Positions 29,157-37,766 of a stretch of DNA of 64,000 nt are shown one piece after another. The stretch spans positions 4,278,001 to 4,342,000 of the forward strand of contig NZ_BIFQ01000001.1 of the NCBI RefSeq assembly GCF_003967515.1, in the 5' to 3' direction. Under the pieces are notes generated by a model that was not told where the DNA came from, did not search any database, and saw only the letters and a list, made by a program, of their open reading frames with translations. This DNA comes from Dictyobacter aurantiacus (lineage in GTDB: Bacteria; Chloroflexota; Ktedonobacteria; Ktedonobacterales; Ktedonobacteraceae). Within the stretch, counting starts at the first letter, position 1. The number at the start of each line of letters is the position of its first letter. Both the position numbers and the translations under genes were made by a program.

Positions 29157-29345
29157 TCTCACCATCATCGCCTGCGACCTGCATCGGTTTTCGCACCTCT
29201 GGTGTTCAGGAGTCTTTTGTGAGTTGGTGCATCCGGTGCGCATCCGCGCACCGGATGCACCAACTCACAAAAACAATGCGGCCGCGTAGCGGGCGCGCGT
29301 GCGGGGGCGCGCAAGTGTCCTCAACATGACGGAAGTCAAACATAT
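29157..29345. repeat. Mosaic palindrome element, full copy A
   Basis: Three parts: a left module (29157-29210, with ATCGCCTGCG and TTTTCGCACCT), a 27-bp perfect palindrome (29215-29241 and 29246-29272, loop ATCC), and a right module (29276-29345, GCGGCCGCGTAGCGGGCGCG then TGACGGAAGTCA). The same order occurs at 36801-36990 and partly at 40285-40830. Confidence 0.75.
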
Positions 29346-29455
29346 TCTAATGACTTCTGTACGCCGCGTGCGCGAAAACACATGCGGGCCGCAGGCGATG
29401 ATCATGAGGGTTCGGATGGGAAATGTGTTATGTTATAGAGATATCCATATGCTAC

Positions 29456-29484
29456 TTGACAATATTGATCAGTAACTATACTAT
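29456..29484 (+). promoter_or_regulatory. Candidate sigma-A promoter for the methyltransferase gene
   Basis: A perfect TTGACA (29456-29461) is followed after 17 bp by TACTAT (29479-29484); TATACT overlaps it at 15 bp. The start codon is about 35 bp downstream, with GGGAGAGG before it. Confidence 0.55.
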
Positions 29485-29525
29485 GCAAAAACGGTTGAAT
29501 AAATAAAAAGAGAGGGAGAGGTGCT

Positions 29526-30401
29526 ATGCCCTGGTTTAAGAAAAAAGCGAGTAACGAGGGTGATTCATCATTTAATACAGATGTATTGAAGAATAGACTT
29601 CAGGATGATCAGAACATATACATGCTCCCAAAGGATTTTCGGGAAGTAAACCGTTTGGACTTCCAGCATTATTTACTGCGGCAAGCTATGTCTGGCAATT
29701 ATCTTGCCCCTCTTGAACAGCCATCTACGATTCTTGATGTGGGATGTGGAACAGGTCGTTGGATGCTTGAGATGGCACAGCAGTTTCCACAGGCACAGGT
29801 TACCGGCGTGGATATTTCACCTCTGTCCGGCTCGACTATCGTTTTCCCCCCCAATTGTCACTTTCAACAGTGCGATATTACCAGAGGATTGCCATTTCTT
29901 CCTCGCTCATTCGACTATGTCCATCAGCGTTTTCTGGTCTTTGCTCTTCCGCTTCACCTGTGGCCGGCCGTTATACGGGATCTCAAGCGCGTAACCCGGC
30001 CGGGCCAATGGATTGAATTGACGGATGCCGATCTTAGCCATAACAATCCGGGACCTGAAACCAGCAGAATACTTAGCTGGATCGACCAGGCGGGCAAAAA
30101 GCGGGGATTGGATATCGCCATTGGAAGCAAGCTGGGGGAGCTCATGGAGATGGAGGGGGTGGCGAATGTGAAGGTACAAAAACTTGTGATTCCGATGGGC
30201 GACTGGGGTGGCCGTATCGGCAAATTCTTGATGAAAGACTTCTATGGAGCGGCGATGACGATTAAACCGCTTGTTCTTGCCTCTACCGGGGTAGCCTCTG
30301 AGGAGTATGATCGCACGTTGAACGCCTGGACTCGCGAGTGCGACGAATACCATACCAGCTGTGACTTCTACGTCGCCTATGGCCAGAGCCAATGGCTATA
30401 G
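29526..30401 (+). CDS. Class I SAM-dependent methyltransferase
   Basis: 291 residues with the Rossmann motif I ILDVGCGTGRWMLEMA near residue 68 and acidic motif VTGVDISP near 96, then CDITRGLPFLPRSFDYVHQR (motif IV region). The N-terminus (PWFKKKASNEGDSSF) is basic and short. The family resembles UbiE/Erg6-like small-molecule methyltransferases, but the substrate cannot be read. RBS GGGAGAGG at 29513-29520. It is a single gene converging on etfD, with a bidirectional hairpin between. Confidence 0.85.
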   Translation: MPWFKKKASNEGDSSFNTDVLKNRLQDDQNIYMLPKDFREVNRLDFQHYLLRQAMSGNYLAPLEQPSTILDVGCGTGRWMLEMAQQFPQAQVTGVDISPLSGSTIVFPPNCHFQQCDITRGLPFLPRSFDYVHQRFLVFALPLHLWPAVIRDLKRVTRPGQWIELTDADLSHNNPGPETSRILSWIDQAGKKRGLDIAIGSKLGELMEMEGVANVKVQKLVIPMGDWGGRIGKFLMKDFYGAAMTIKPLVLASTGVASEEYDRTLNAWTRECDEYHTSCDFYVAYGQSQWL

Positions 30402-30403
30402 AT

Positions 30404-30444
30404 GAAGAGCAGGCCAGCTATCCCTTGTAGCTGGCCTGCTCTTC
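30404..30444. terminator. Bidirectional hairpin terminator
   Basis: A 17-bp perfect stem (30404-30420 with 30428-30444) with a 7-base loop lies between the convergent stops of the methyltransferase (30401) and etfD (30462). It lacks a long U tract on either side. Confidence 0.75.
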
Positions 30445-30461
30445 GTTCGTTCTTACCTCTG

Positions 30462-32618
30462 CTATTTTGTCTCGATCGCGCGAGCAATAATTTCAGAGAT
30501 ATCTTCGACCTTCATTTTTTCTTCGGCTTCAACCCCTTTGACGCCATCCTCAAACATGGTGATGCAGAAAGGACAGCCGGCGGCCAGTACCTCGGCATTG
30601 GTCTCCAGGGCCTCGTTGACACGCGTCTGGTTGACGCGCTTGCCGACCTTCTCTTCCATCCAGACGCGACCGCCACCTCCGCCGCAGCAGAAGCTCTTGT
30701 TGCGGTTGCGTCCCATCTCGGTGATTCCGTTGCTGTTCAGGACGGTCAGGACGCGCCTTGGCTCGTCGTAGGTGTCGTTGTAGCGACCAACGTAGCAGGG
30801 ATCGTGATAGGTCAGCTTGCGCTTATCGAAGCCTTTCAGCAGCTTCAGCTTCTGGTTCTCCATCAGCGAGTCGATGAAGACCGTGTGGTGGACGACCTCG
30901 TAGTTGCCACCCAGCTGCGGATACTCATTCTTGATGGTGTTGAAGCAGTGCGGACAGGCGGTGATGATCGTGCGGTGCTTGTTGTTGAGCGCGTTGGCGG
31001 TCGCTACCGCTGTCGCTGCCTCGTGCTGCTCTTTCTCTGTATCGCCATCGTTATCGCTGACCGGTCTGGTATTAAAGCCATAGCCATTGAGGGTCTCAAT
31101 GTTCTGCATGGCCTGCATCTGCCAGAGATACTCATTGCCGATGCGGCGGGCGGGATCACCGGTGCAGGTCTCTTCGGGTCCCAGGATGGCGAAGTCGACG
31201 TTGGCGGCTTTGAGAACTTTGGCTACCGAGGTCGCTACCTGCTGGTTGCGGCGATCAAATGATCCCATGCAGCCGACCCAGTAGAGCACCTCCGCGTCAG
31301 GATTCTCGGCCAGCAGGGGAATCTCCAGGCTGGCGGCCCACTCGGCGCGCTTGTCGTTGCTGATCTCCCACGGGTTGCCGTTGCGCTCGATGTTGTTGAA
31401 CAGCGAGGTGACCTCCTGCGGGAACTCGCTCTCCTCCATTACCAGTGAGCGGCGCATATCGACGATCTTCGGCACATGCTCGATCGAGACCGGGCAGATC
31501 TCCATGCAAGCCATGCAGGTGGTGCAGGACCACAGGGCCTCCTGCGAGATGATGCCTCCCACCATCGGCTCGTGATGGGCCTCTTTCTCTTCCGGCGTTT
31601 TGTCAGCTTTGATGCCTGCCACGCCCAGCTTATTGTAGATCGAGTTCTCGCCCAGGATCTCGCCGCTGCGTACGAACAGCGCCTCTTTGACGCCCAGGAT
31701 GATCTCTTTGGGATAGAGTGGTTTGCCGGTATTTAAGGCCGGGCAGACCGTGTTACAGCGTCCGCACTCGGTACAGGCATAGCCGTCGAGGAGCTGCTTC
31801 CAGGTGAATTGCTCGACTTTGGAGACGCCGTAGTCCTCGCGGTCCTCCAGATTTTCGATCAGCGGCAACTCTCCTTTGGGCTTGTAGCTGCGGAAGAACA
31901 CATTGAACGGGGTTGCCATCAGGTGCAGGTGCTTGGAGCGTGGCAGATAGACCAGGAATCCCAGCACTGTCAGGATGTGCAGCCACCAGAAGGTACGATA
32001 GGCCGCAATGTCTGCGCCCTTGCCAAGGGGAGTAAACAGGGGCGCGAAGAAGGCGCCGATGGGGGTCCAGGCCGCGCCATTGCTGGCGGCATACTCGAAG
32101 GCTTCCACCAGCGCCAGGGTCACGATAACCAGAAGGATCAGGCCGAGAATAATAAAGCCGTCCCAGGGACCGTGCAGCGAGCTATTGAGCTGTCTGGGGC
32201 GCACAATGCCACGGCGAATCGCGAAGACGATCAGCGCGAACAGGACCAGCACGACAAATACATCCAGGACAATAGCAAAGACGCGGTTATCGCCCAGGAA
32301 GGGGATGGAGCCATTGAATGCACCCAGGATCAGATTTAACAGGCCAAACTGTATTAAGATAAAACCCCAGAACGTAAAGAAGTGCGCTATACCAGGGATG
32401 GGATCGCGCAGTACACCACTTTGTCCCAGCACGACTTTAAAGAAGGCGCCGACCCGATCACCCATATGATCGGTCCGATCTTCGGGACGAGCCTTCTGTA
32501 GCAGGGTAATCAACCTGCCTACCCGTACTCCGAAGAGGGCGAGGGCCGCCACAAAAAGGATGACAAAGAGTATGGTACCGAGCCATCCCCCGGTTGGCGA
32601 AATTGCAGGGGGAGTCAT
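30462..32618 (-). CDS. etfD: Membrane Fe-S oxidoreductase, EtfD-type ETF:quinone oxidoreductase
   Basis: 718 residues. The N-terminal part (about 1-250) has five to six membrane helices like the haem b subunit of nitrate/heterodisulfide reductases. Two 4Fe-4S motifs follow (CTECGRCNTVCP and CTTCMACMEICP), then two CCG-type cysteine-rich domains (VGCMGSFDRRNQ to ETCTGDPARR, and HDPCYVGRYN to FCCGGGGGRVW). This is the plan of the ETF:menaquinone oxidoreductase called EtfD in mycobacteria (Rv0338c) and EMO in other bacteria. It follows etfB and etfA on the same strand. It would pass electrons from ETF to menaquinone. A repeat copy lies between it and etfA. Confidence 0.88.
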   Translation of the reverse strand: MTPPAISPTGGWLGTILFVILFVAALALFGVRVGRLITLLQKARPEDRTDHMGDRVGAFFKVVLGQSGVLRDPIPGIAHFFTFWGFILIQFGLLNLILGAFNGSIPFLGDNRVFAIVLDVFVVLVLFALIVFAIRRGIVRPRQLNSSLHGPWDGFIILGLILLVIVTLALVEAFEYAASNGAAWTPIGAFFAPLFTPLGKGADIAAYRTFWWLHILTVLGFLVYLPRSKHLHLMATPFNVFFRSYKPKGELPLIENLEDREDYGVSKVEQFTWKQLLDGYACTECGRCNTVCPALNTGKPLYPKEIILGVKEALFVRSGEILGENSIYNKLGVAGIKADKTPEEKEAHHEPMVGGIISQEALWSCTTCMACMEICPVSIEHVPKIVDMRRSLVMEESEFPQEVTSLFNNIERNGNPWEISNDKRAEWAASLEIPLLAENPDAEVLYWVGCMGSFDRRNQQVATSVAKVLKAANVDFAILGPEETCTGDPARRIGNEYLWQMQAMQNIETLNGYGFNTRPVSDNDGDTEKEQHEAATAVATANALNNKHRTIITACPHCFNTIKNEYPQLGGNYEVVHHTVFIDSLMENQKLKLLKGFDKRKLTYHDPCYVGRYNDTYDEPRRVLTVLNSNGITEMGRNRNKSFCCGGGGGRVWMEEKVGKRVNQTRVNEALETNAEVLAAGCPFCITMFEDGVKGVEAEEKMKVEDISEIIARAIETK

Positions 32619-32703
32619 ATATGAACCTCCGTTGATGAGGGCGAACCATGTGCCCTGTTTGGGGATGTGTATCTATGATCTTTAACGAAAAAGCAGGTTA
32701 TAA

Positions 32704-32800
32704 GGCGGGAAGGTGCAGGAGGGGCGGCGAGCCCCTCCTGCCGGGGTTTGGGGTGTCCCCAAACAACTCTTCCTCCCCCTTCCCCGCCGAAGGCGGGGAT
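32704..32800. repeat. GC-rich repeat, inverted single copy
   Basis: In reverse complement this segment matches the 86-87-bp units at 17781-17985: the parts GGGTTTGGGGTGTCCCC and CTCTTCCTCCCCCTTCCCCGCC correspond. It also contains a local inverted repeat (AGGAGGGGC / GCCCCTCCT). It sits between etfA and etfD. Confidence 0.7.
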
Positions 32801-32833
32801 AATAAGCGCATCCACGATATTCAGCCTGATTGC

Positions 32834-33799
32834 TCAGGCTTTTCTGTTTTTGATCTCGTTGGTGAGCTGAGGCAGGATGGTGATGGCGTCACCGATTACG
32901 CCCAGGTCAGCGACCGAAAAGATGGGTGCATGCTCATCTTTATTGATCGCCACAATATACTTTGATCCCTTCATGCCTGCCAGGTGCTGGATGGCTCCAC
33001 TGATGCCAGCCGCGATATAGAGTGTTGGCTTCACGGTCTTACCGGTCTGACCGACCTGGTAGCTATATGGTAGCCAGCCTGCATCGACAATGGCACGGGT
33101 CGCGCCCGGTGCTCCATTGAGCACTTCGGCCAGTTCCTCTACATAATGGAAGTTTTCCGCTTTGCCCAGACCACGGCCACCACTGACGACCACAGTCGCG
33201 TCTTCGAGGGCCGGTCCCTCGCTCTTGACCTCAACGGTCTCCAGCACCTTGATGGTCTGTGCCTGCGCGCTGACGGTTGCGTTGATGGTTTCAATCTCAG
33301 CGCTACGTCCACTATACTGTTCGACTGAAAATGCCTTTGGCCGTGTCAGGACGATGCCAGGGCGCTGCTGCGTCAGCGTGGCGGTCACAACGGTCTCACC
33401 GCCCCAGGGAACGGTCACCTTCACTCCGTCATCCCCAAGCGTGAGATCGGTAGCATCGGTGAGCAGGCCCATATTGCTGCGGATACTCAGGCGCGCGGCG
33501 ATGTCGCGCAGATCATAGGTTGTCGGGAGTAGAATCAACATTGGTTGATGCTGTTGAATGAGCTGGCTGAGCGTCTCGACCGCGGGCAGGGTTAGATAAT
33601 TATCGTAGACGGCGTCAGCGTGCACATATACTTTTTCCGCGCCATATTCGCCCAGTGTAGGAGCGACCTCGGCGGCGGCGCTACCCAGCACCACAGCCTC
33701 CGCACGACCAAGTTTGGCGGCTTTTCCCAGTACTTCCAGTGACGACCGGACCGGAGCGCCGCCCTCCAGCTCTACCAGAACCCAAATAGTATTTGCCAT
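32834..33799 (-). CDS. etfA: Electron transfer flavoprotein, alpha subunit
   Basis: 321 residues; binds FAD and, with EtfB, carries electrons from acyl-CoA dehydrogenases. The C-terminal FAD domain is clear: [56 protein letters not shown] and [20 protein letters not shown]. It starts 10 bp after etfB. AGGAGGTAG precedes ATG 33799. Confidence 0.96.
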   Translation of the reverse strand: MANTIWVLVELEGGAPVRSSLEVLGKAAKLGRAEAVVLGSAAAEVAPTLGEYGAEKVYVHADAVYDNYLTLPAVETLSQLIQQHQPMLILLPTTYDLRDIAARLSIRSNMGLLTDATDLTLGDDGVKVTVPWGGETVVTATLTQQRPGIVLTRPKAFSVEQYSGRSAEIETINATVSAQAQTIKVLETVEVKSEGPALEDATVVVSGGRGLGKAENFHYVEELAEVLNGAPGATRAIVDAGWLPYSYQVGQTGKTVKPTLYIAAGISGAIQHLAGMKGSKYIVAINKDEHAPIFSVADLGVIGDAITILPQLTNEIKNRKA

Positions 33800-33809
33800 C
33801 TTCTACCTC

Positions 33810-34595
33810 CTAGAGTAACTGGTAACGCTGCAGAAATTCCGCAATCTGCTGAGCTGCGTTGCCATCGTCTTTGATGATTTGACCGGCGGCGCGCGCCTCG
33901 GCGCTCCCCACGGTCAGCACTTGCTCACGTGCTCCGGCCTCACCAACCTGCGAGGCGTCAATGCCAAGATCGGCCAGGCTCATCTGGGTGTAGGGTTTCT
34001 TTTTCGCTCCCATAATACCCTTCATGGTCGGATAGATAGCCTCGAAGGAGCCGCTGGCAATGGTAACCACCGCGGGTAAGGAGCTTTCGACTGTCTGATA
34101 GCCTTTGGGGATAACGCGTTTGATCACAGCCTTCTGCCCTTCGATATTGACTTCACGCGCGAAGGTCAGCTGTGGAATGCCCAGGAACTCGGCGATAGCG
34201 CCGGGCACCATGCCGGTATAGCCGTCGGTGCTTTCCGTGGAGCAGAAGACAAGGTCCGCGCCCTCTTTTTTCAGAACGGATGCCAGTACGCGGGCGGTTC
34301 CCACCGCGTCCGAACCGGCCAGAGCGGGATCGGTCACCAGGATGGCGCGATCAGCTCCCATCGCCAGTGCTCTGCGCATGGCCTCCTGGGCGCTGGCCGG
34401 ACCCATGCTCACCGCGACCAGTTCGCTATTGCCAACCTTGTCGCGCAGTTTGATCGCCGCGGAAATAGTGCTTTCATCGCCAGGATCTAAGACAAGAGAA
34501 ACACCAGTACGTACAAGACGTTTGGTAGTGGGGTCAAGTTTAGGGACAGTAGTATTTGGATCAGGTACCTGTTTTATACAAACAAACATCTTCAT
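33810..34595 (-). CDS. etfB: Electron transfer flavoprotein, beta subunit
   Basis: 261 residues. The N-terminus MKMFVCIKQVPDPN and the segments LDPGDESTISAAIKLRDK, VSMGPASAQEAMRRALAMGADRAILV and CSTESTDGYTGMVPGAIAEFLGIPQLT match EtfB. First gene of etfB-etfA-etfD. The upstream gap to the divergent aldo/keto reductase contains the palindrome at 34767-34834 and presumably the promoter. Confidence 0.96.
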   Translation of the reverse strand: MKMFVCIKQVPDPNTTVPKLDPTTKRLVRTGVSLVLDPGDESTISAAIKLRDKVGNSELVAVSMGPASAQEAMRRALAMGADRAILVTDPALAGSDAVGTARVLASVLKKEGADLVFCSTESTDGYTGMVPGAIAEFLGIPQLTFAREVNIEGQKAVIKRVIPKGYQTVESSLPAVVTIASGSFEAIYPTMKGIMGAKKKPYTQMSLADLGIDASQVGEAGAREQVLTVGSAEARAAGQIIKDDGNAAQQIAEFLQRYQLL

Positions 34596-34943
34596 TGTAT
34601 ATCGCCTCGTCTTCTAGTGTGGTGGACGTAGGATATAAGAGAAACTACGTTGTTTCCCAAGCTCTCTTATTGTACCTGTCAAAAAAATAGAGTGTCAATA
34701 TAACTGGCTAACAGATCCATACTGTTATTTTCCCTCCTTCCCTCCCCCTGCTAGTGAAAAAGTGATGATTTATCAGGGATAGGCAAGGCCATGGGTGCAT
34801 GCGCACCCATGGCCTTGCCTATCCCTGATAAATCGCTATAACCCATCCCTAGAATAGAAGACGTTTGCTGCCGTGATGCGCGATGGGATAAGATAAGGTG
34901 ATTGCGGAAAGTTGAAAACAAGTAGTTTGTTGATGGAGGACAT
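34596..34943. other. 348-bp divergent region between etfB and the aldo/keto reductase gene
   Basis: No gene. It should hold promoters for both directions; no convincing -35/-10 pair was read. The main element is the 32-bp palindrome at 34767-34834. Confidence 0.5.
34767..34834. repeat. 32-bp perfect palindrome in a divergent promoter region
   Basis: Arms 34767-34798 and 34803-34834 pair perfectly around loop ATGC. Because both neighbours are transcribed away from it, it is not a normal terminator. Confidence 0.88.
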
Positions 34944-35900
34944 ATGCAGACGAGACATTTCGGCAATACCGATATGGAGATTACGACGCTGGGCCTGGGC
35001 ACCTTTGCCCTGGGTGGTGAGGGCTGGCCGGCCGCCTGGGGACCACAGGACGATGATGCATCCGTTGCCACTATCCATCGTGCCCTTGAACGGGGAATGA
35101 ACTGGATCGATACCGCCGCCGTCTATGGCTTTGGTCACGCTGAAGAGATCGTGGCGCGCGCCCTGAAGGGCCGTAGCGAGCGCCCATTTATTTTCACCAA
35201 GTGCTCGCGCCGTCCGACGCCTGATGGCAAGATTGTGGGCACCCTGAAGGCCGCTTCGATTCGCGAGGAGGTTGAGGATAGCCTGCGCCGCCTGCAGGTC
35301 GACGTCATCGATCTCTATCAGATCCACTGGCCCAATCCCGATGAGGACATCGAGGAGGGTTGGACCACCATGGCCGAGCTCAAGGCCGAGGGCAAGGTGC
35401 GCCATATCGGCGTCTCCAATTTTAACGTCAATCAACTGGAGCGCGCCTATAAGATCGCCCCGGTCAGCTCTCTGCAGCCGCCCTATTCGCTGCTGCGACG
35501 CGATATCGAGAAAGACGTGCTGGACTTCTGTCTGCAGCACAATATCGGTGTGATCGTCTATTCACCGATGGCATCGGGTCTGCTGACTGGTAAGTGGGAT
35601 GCGCAGCGCGTCCAGAATCTGCCCGATACCGACTGGCGCAAGCGCAGCGCGGACTACCAGGGACCGCGCCTTGAGCGCAACCTTGAACTGGCGCGGCTCT
35701 TGCAGACGATTGGTCAGGCCCACGGTCGCTCGGCCGGTGAGGTGGCGATCGCCTGGACCCTGCGCCATCCCGCCGTGACCGCCGCCATCGTAGGTGGTCG
35801 CCATCCCGGCCAGGTCGATGAGATCATTGGAGCCGGCGACTTCCGCCTCAGCGAGCAGGAGATCGCCCAGATTGAGGACTTTGTCCAGACCCATCCTTAA
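34944..35900 (+). CDS. Aldo/keto reductase
   Basis: 318 residues, an NADP(H)-dependent TIM-barrel oxidoreductase. The catalytic residues are visible: D56 and Y61 in NWIDTAAVYGFGHAE, K86 in FIFTKCSR, and a His in LYQIHWPNPDED. HIGVSNFN and the late GGRHPGQVDEIIGA motif are typical of the YajO/PhdYeN-like group with unknown natural substrate. GGAGGACAT lies directly before ATG 34944. Single gene with its own terminator. Confidence 0.93.
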   Translation: MQTRHFGNTDMEITTLGLGTFALGGEGWPAAWGPQDDDASVATIHRALERGMNWIDTAAVYGFGHAEEIVARALKGRSERPFIFTKCSRRPTPDGKIVGTLKAASIREEVEDSLRRLQVDVIDLYQIHWPNPDEDIEEGWTTMAELKAEGKVRHIGVSNFNVNQLERAYKIAPVSSLQPPYSLLRRDIEKDVLDFCLQHNIGVIVYSPMASGLLTGKWDAQRVQNLPDTDWRKRSADYQGPRLERNLELARLLQTIGQAHGRSAGEVAIAWTLRHPAVTAAIVGGRHPGQVDEIIGAGDFRLSEQEIAQIEDFVQTHP

Positions 35901-35925
35901 ATTGAAAAAAAATTGGGAAAAACGT

Positions 35926-35963
35926 GGCCGTGGAGCATTGACGTATGGCTCCACGGCCTTTTT
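35926..35963 (+). terminator. Intrinsic terminator after the aldo/keto reductase gene
   Basis: An 11-bp perfect stem (35926-35936 with 35948-35958) followed by TTTTT. An A-run on the other side lets it also serve the convergent gene ending at 35985. Confidence 0.9.
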
Positions 35964-35984
35964 CTGTACAAATGTCTGTGGGGG

Positions 35985-36683
35985 CTATTTGTTGGCGCGG
36001 GGGCTTTTACGCGCCAGGAAACTGCCCACTACCATCACAAAGCCCGCGATGAAGAGGGGACCACTGATACTGACGCTGTGCGTGGCAAATAGCAGCAGCA
36101 GGCTGAGGATCTCAATCAGGATGCCACCGACCAGCAGGATCGTGACCGCCAGCGAGGAGCTTTCAAACGTTCCTCGTACCTGCTCCCGTGTATAGACCGC
36201 TTTGCCTGGCTCCTGCATGACCTGCGTCTGTGCTGTTGTTGATGCTGGCTGTTGCACCCCTGCCTTGCTATCTTGAGCCGTTAAGTCTGGCCGGGCTGTC
36301 GTATCGTTTGCCAGTCGCAGGGTTTCGTAGAGGAATTCACTTTTCTGCTGTGCCGTTCGGATGTAGACGTCGCGTTTCCCATCGCTCACCAGGATCTCCC
36401 GGAAGACGGGCTCGTAATTTTTTTTGCGCCACGTGACCGTGCGCAGGTCGGCCAGGTTTAGCGCGTCGAAGAAGACGCGTTCGCGTGGGAAGCTGCGATA
36501 GTAGTAGCCGATCACGCGTTGATTGGTCACAATGATATCACATGCCGTGCTATGATTACTCTGGCCACCATCCCAGATCGCGGGTAGGGCCAGGATTGGA
36601 TCTTCTTCCGGCTGCATCCGGGCCTGTAGCCCCTTCAGGCGCTGAAAAATTTTAGTTGCTGCGGTCGTATTTGTATTCGGCAT
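35985..36683 (-). CDS. PH-like domain protein with two C-terminal membrane helices
   Basis: 232 residues. Residues about 20-120 (DIIVTNQRVIGYYYRSFPRE, then EILVSDGKRDVYIRT) look like a bacterial PH (YdbT/bPH-like) domain. A Gln/Thr-rich linker follows, then two hydrophobic helices near 178-200 and 205-222, and a basic end (ARKSPRANK). Probably a cytoplasmic domain tethered to the membrane; no specific function known. Confidence 0.65.
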   Translation of the reverse strand: MPNTNTTAATKIFQRLKGLQARMQPEEDPILALPAIWDGGQSNHSTACDIIVTNQRVIGYYYRSFPRERVFFDALNLADLRTVTWRKKNYEPVFREILVSDGKRDVYIRTAQQKSEFLYETLRLANDTTARPDLTAQDSKAGVQQPASTTAQTQVMQEPGKAVYTREQVRGTFESSSLAVTILLVGGILIEILSLLLLFATHSVSISGPLFIAGFVMVVGSFLARKSPRANK

Positions 36684-37029
36684 GCCTTCGTGAAAACCTT
36701 TCTCTCGTTCTGTACAAGATTATAGCATGCACAGGCCTGAATGTAATCAGAAATCTCGTCTTGAAGCGCTAGTACCAATCGTTGTTAGAACGTATCTGTC
36801 TCTCATGATCATCGCCTGCGGCACGCTGGAGCTTTCGCACCTGCGGTGCTCACAAATCTATGGTGTGTTGGTGCAGCGGGGGCGCGAAAGCGCCCCCGCT
36901 GCACCAACACACAAAAACAGTGCGGCCGCGTAGCGGACGCGCGTGTGGGGGCTATCACGAGCCACCAGGGCGATGGAAGTCAGATGCATTCTTATCTTGC
37001 AAGTACTTTATGTAAAAGGAGCTTATCGT
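36684..37029. other. 346-bp intergenic region
   Basis: No gene before the acetyltransferase ATG at 37030. It is mostly filled by the mosaic palindrome element B (36801-36990). Confidence 0.6.
36801..36990. repeat. Mosaic palindrome element, full copy B
   Basis: Left module 36801-36851 (ATCATCGCCTGCG, CTTTCGCACCTGCGGTGCTC), palindrome 36864-36885 / 36890-36911 (22-bp perfect arms, loop GAAA), right module 36917-36990 (GTGCGGCCGCGTAGCGGACG, then GATGGAAGTCA). Compared with copy A the inner arms differ (CAGCGGGGGCGC versus CATCCGGTGCGC), and both sides changed together. Confidence 0.78.
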
Positions 37030-37551
37030 ATGGTAACGATTCGACCGGCCACGTTACAGGATGTTGAAGGACTGACACATGTCCAGGTGGATACCTGGCG
37101 TACCACCTATCGTGGCTTAATACCCGATGATTATCTGGCTGGCTTAACTTATGAACCGCGTCAGCTCTGGTGGACCCAGGTGATAGGTCGGGCTGGCGCG
37201 CGCAACTTCGTGTTTGTTGCTGTAGATGAAGCGGGCCAGGTAGTGGGATTTATTAGTGGGGGACCCGAAAGGTCCAACCACGCCGTCTATAAGAGTGAAC
37301 TCTATGCCATTTATATTCTTGCCAACCAGCATGGACAGGGTATCGGCCGAGAACTGGTGCGCGTGCTGGCTCGCAGCCTTATCCAGGCAGGTTTTTCCAG
37401 CATGCTGGTATGGGTACTGGACGGCAATCCCGCGCAGCACTTTTACCAGCGCCTGGGTGGTCAATATGTTGCCTCCAAGCCAGAGCAGATAGGAGGGGCC
37501 GATCTGGAAGAAATAGCGTATGGCTGGTCTGATCTCCACGTCCTGCTCTAA
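37030..37551 (+). CDS. GNAT-family N-acetyltransferase
   Basis: 173 residues from ATG 37030, which has AAAAGGAG 9 bases upstream; the longer frame from 36943 reads through repeat DNA. The N-terminus VTIRPATLQDVEGLTHVQVDTWR and the acetyl-CoA motif QHGQGIGRELVRVLAR with the late VLDGNPAQHFYQRLGG are typical GNAT features. Substrate unknown. Confidence 0.88.
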   Translation: MVTIRPATLQDVEGLTHVQVDTWRTTYRGLIPDDYLAGLTYEPRQLWWTQVIGRAGARNFVFVAVDEAGQVVGFISGGPERSNHAVYKSELYAIYILANQHGQGIGRELVRVLARSLIQAGFSSMLVWVLDGNPAQHFYQRLGGQYVASKPEQIGGADLEEIAYGWSDLHVLL

Positions 37552-37766
37552 TCCAGGGCGAAAGCGAAATGCGGGAAGCGAGGGAAATACTATCTATAGA
37601 ACATATTGGCATCATGAGCAGCAAAAAACATGTTTTTCGTATGGTTTTTATTGCTGAATTTGTTCTTATGAAACGAAGTTCCTAGAATATCAGTGTCTTA
37701 CATTGGTAATGGACATGAGAAGTTGTCCTATTAGGAACAGTGTGTGTGATATTAAGGAAAACCTCT

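Larger units (their letters stand above)
28887..29525. other. 639-bp intergenic region with repeats and a promoter
   Basis: No gene seen. It holds two palindromes with the same core (29087-29144, 29215-29272), left and right modules of the mosaic repeat (to about 29345) and a candidate promoter at 29456-29484 for the methyltransferase. Confidence 0.6.

Noticed and set aside
29276-29345. Integrase attachment site at the GCGGCCGC-rich repeat
   Set aside because: No integrase, no tRNA gene and no direct repeat bounding an island; it recurs as part of a dispersed repeat family.
34836-35540. 234-codon minus-strand frame under the aldo/keto reductase gene
   Set aside because: Antisense to a conserved enzyme and its start lies in the coding region; shadow.
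36943-37029. Longer start for the acetyltransferase at 37030
   Set aside because: The extra 29 codons come from the mosaic repeat's right module; AAAAGGAG directs ATG 37030.
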